Positions 63,637-64,000 of a stretch of 64,000 nt of DNA are shown piece by piece. The position numbers and the translations under genes are program-made. Where the stretch lies: the NCBI GenBank assembly GCA_023250955.1, contig JAHEZQ010000020.1:1-64000 (forward strand). The letters run 5' to 3'. Numbering within the stretch: position 1 is the stretch's first letter; the number at the start of each line of letters is the position of its first letter. The stretch is from Melioribacter sp. GTDB taxonomy: Bacteria > Bacteroidota > Ignavibacteria > Ignavibacteriales > Melioribacteraceae. The notes under the pieces were generated by a model. It saw only the letters and a program-made list of their open reading frames with translations. It had not been told where the DNA came from and made no database searches.

Positions 63637-64000
63637 TGAATAATTTTAAACTTTTCGACAAAAAATTTCTCACCCGCAAAATTAAACTCATCGCCGGGGT
63701 TGATGAAGCTGGGCGCGGACCAATTGCTGGACCGGTTGTTGCCGCAGCGGTTATATTTGATAAAAAATCATTCCACAAAGAAATCAATGATTCAAAAAAA
63801 CTTTCCGAAAAGAAACGTGAAGAGTTATTTGTTTGGATTACAAAGAATTGTTTGTGCTATGGTGTTGGAATTGTTGATCACAATGAAATTGAAGAAATAA
63901 ATATTCTGCAGGCATCACTTAAAGCAATGAAGATTGCAGTATCACAACTTTCAAAAATACCCAATCTGATTTTAATAGACGGGAATAAATCTTTTACGTC
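63636..64000 (+). CDS. rnhB: Ribonuclease HII (3' end beyond the window)
   Basis: The first 121 codons. ATG 63636 uses the A of the preceding TGA. After a short lead comes IAGVDEAGRGPIAGPVVAAA, the HII active-site motif (D-E-A-G-R-G), then INDSKKLSEKKREELF and ILIDGNKSF, giving the catalytic acids expected in this part. The N-terminus lacks the TBP-like domain of HIII. Cut by the window edge. Confidence 0.95.
   Translation, partial: MNNFKLFDKKFLTRKIKLIAGVDEAGRGPIAGPVVAAAVIFDKKSFHKEINDSKKLSEKKREELFVWITKNCLCYGVGIVDHNEIEEINILQASLKAMKIAVSQLSKIPNLILIDGNKSFT

Overview
The window is AT-rich chromosomal DNA from a Gram-negative bacterium, most likely of the Ignavibacteria/Chlorobi side of the Bacteroidetes superphylum. 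The pointers are a secreted 2063-residue protein ending in a type IX secretion (Por) C-terminal sorting domain with the QNFPNPFNP motif, a large TonB-dependent receptor with an N-terminal carboxypeptidase-like domain, a GWxTD-domain protein, LptE and Omp85 outer-membrane proteins. This assignment is inference from protein style, not a database match. No phage, conjugative element or CRISPR array is visible. The only mobile-type gene is one REP-associated tyrosine transposase (RAYT).

Layout. (1) 1-7.8 kb: a cut secreted-protein gene, TonB receptor and parvulin-type PPIase on the minus strand; then a LacI-type regulator, RNase HIII, tRNA-Asp and an RRM RNA-binding protein on the plus strand. 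(2) 7.9-12.6 kb, plus strand: a pseudopilin-like protein, a DUF2993-like protein, and three nucleotide-sugar genes (UDP-sugar dehydrogenase, GDP-fucose synthase, GDP-mannose dehydratase). (3) 12.6-32.3 kb, minus strand: a 19.6-kb surface-polysaccharide cluster with two GT2+DUF2304 modules, GT2 and GT4 glycosyltransferases, a giant membrane protein, a DUF3473 polysaccharide deacetylase, a flippase-like membrane protein, a FemAB-like protein, GNAT, epimerase and DegT aminotransferase, a methyltransferase-like/coiled-coil/GT2 fusion, and a Wzm-Wzt ABC exporter whose Wzt has a C-terminal carbohydrate-binding domain. (4) 32.3-39.6 kb, mostly plus strand: a TMTC-like membrane TPR protein, two DUF255/thioredoxin-type proteins, a GlsB-like protein, an M28 peptidase and the RAYT with its REP hairpins. 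(5) 39.7-47.2 kb, minus strand: the T9SS giant and rpiA. (6) 47.4-64 kb, plus strand: an envelope and housekeeping run (miaB, SPOR protein, sigma-54 activator, LptE, processive GT2, TPR protein, Mpg, GT9, DUF3108, CPBP protease, cdsA, rimO, GWxTD, PfkB kinase, Omp85, rnhB).

How it fits together: regions 2 and 3 plausibly make activated sugars (fucose from GDP-mannose; a UDP-uronic-type sugar; an amino- and acyl-modified deoxysugar), assemble a glycan on a lipid carrier and export it through Wzm-Wzt. The most interesting candidate is the 784-residue fusion next to wzt. It joins a methyltransferase-like domain to a glycosyltransferase through a roughly 215-residue coiled coil built of exact 28-residue (84-nt) repeats. 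Its architecture and position recall the WbdD molecular ruler that caps and measures ABC-exported O antigens, but its parts differ.

A second theme is capture of intergenic repeats by genes. A REP hairpin lies in frame inside the RAYT gene, about 54 codons of low-complexity repeat are inserted in rpiA, and a dispersed repeat forms the N-terminus of the Omp85 protein. The RRM gene has a 5' segment complementary to its own ribosome-binding site and start codon, a candidate RNA thermosensor.
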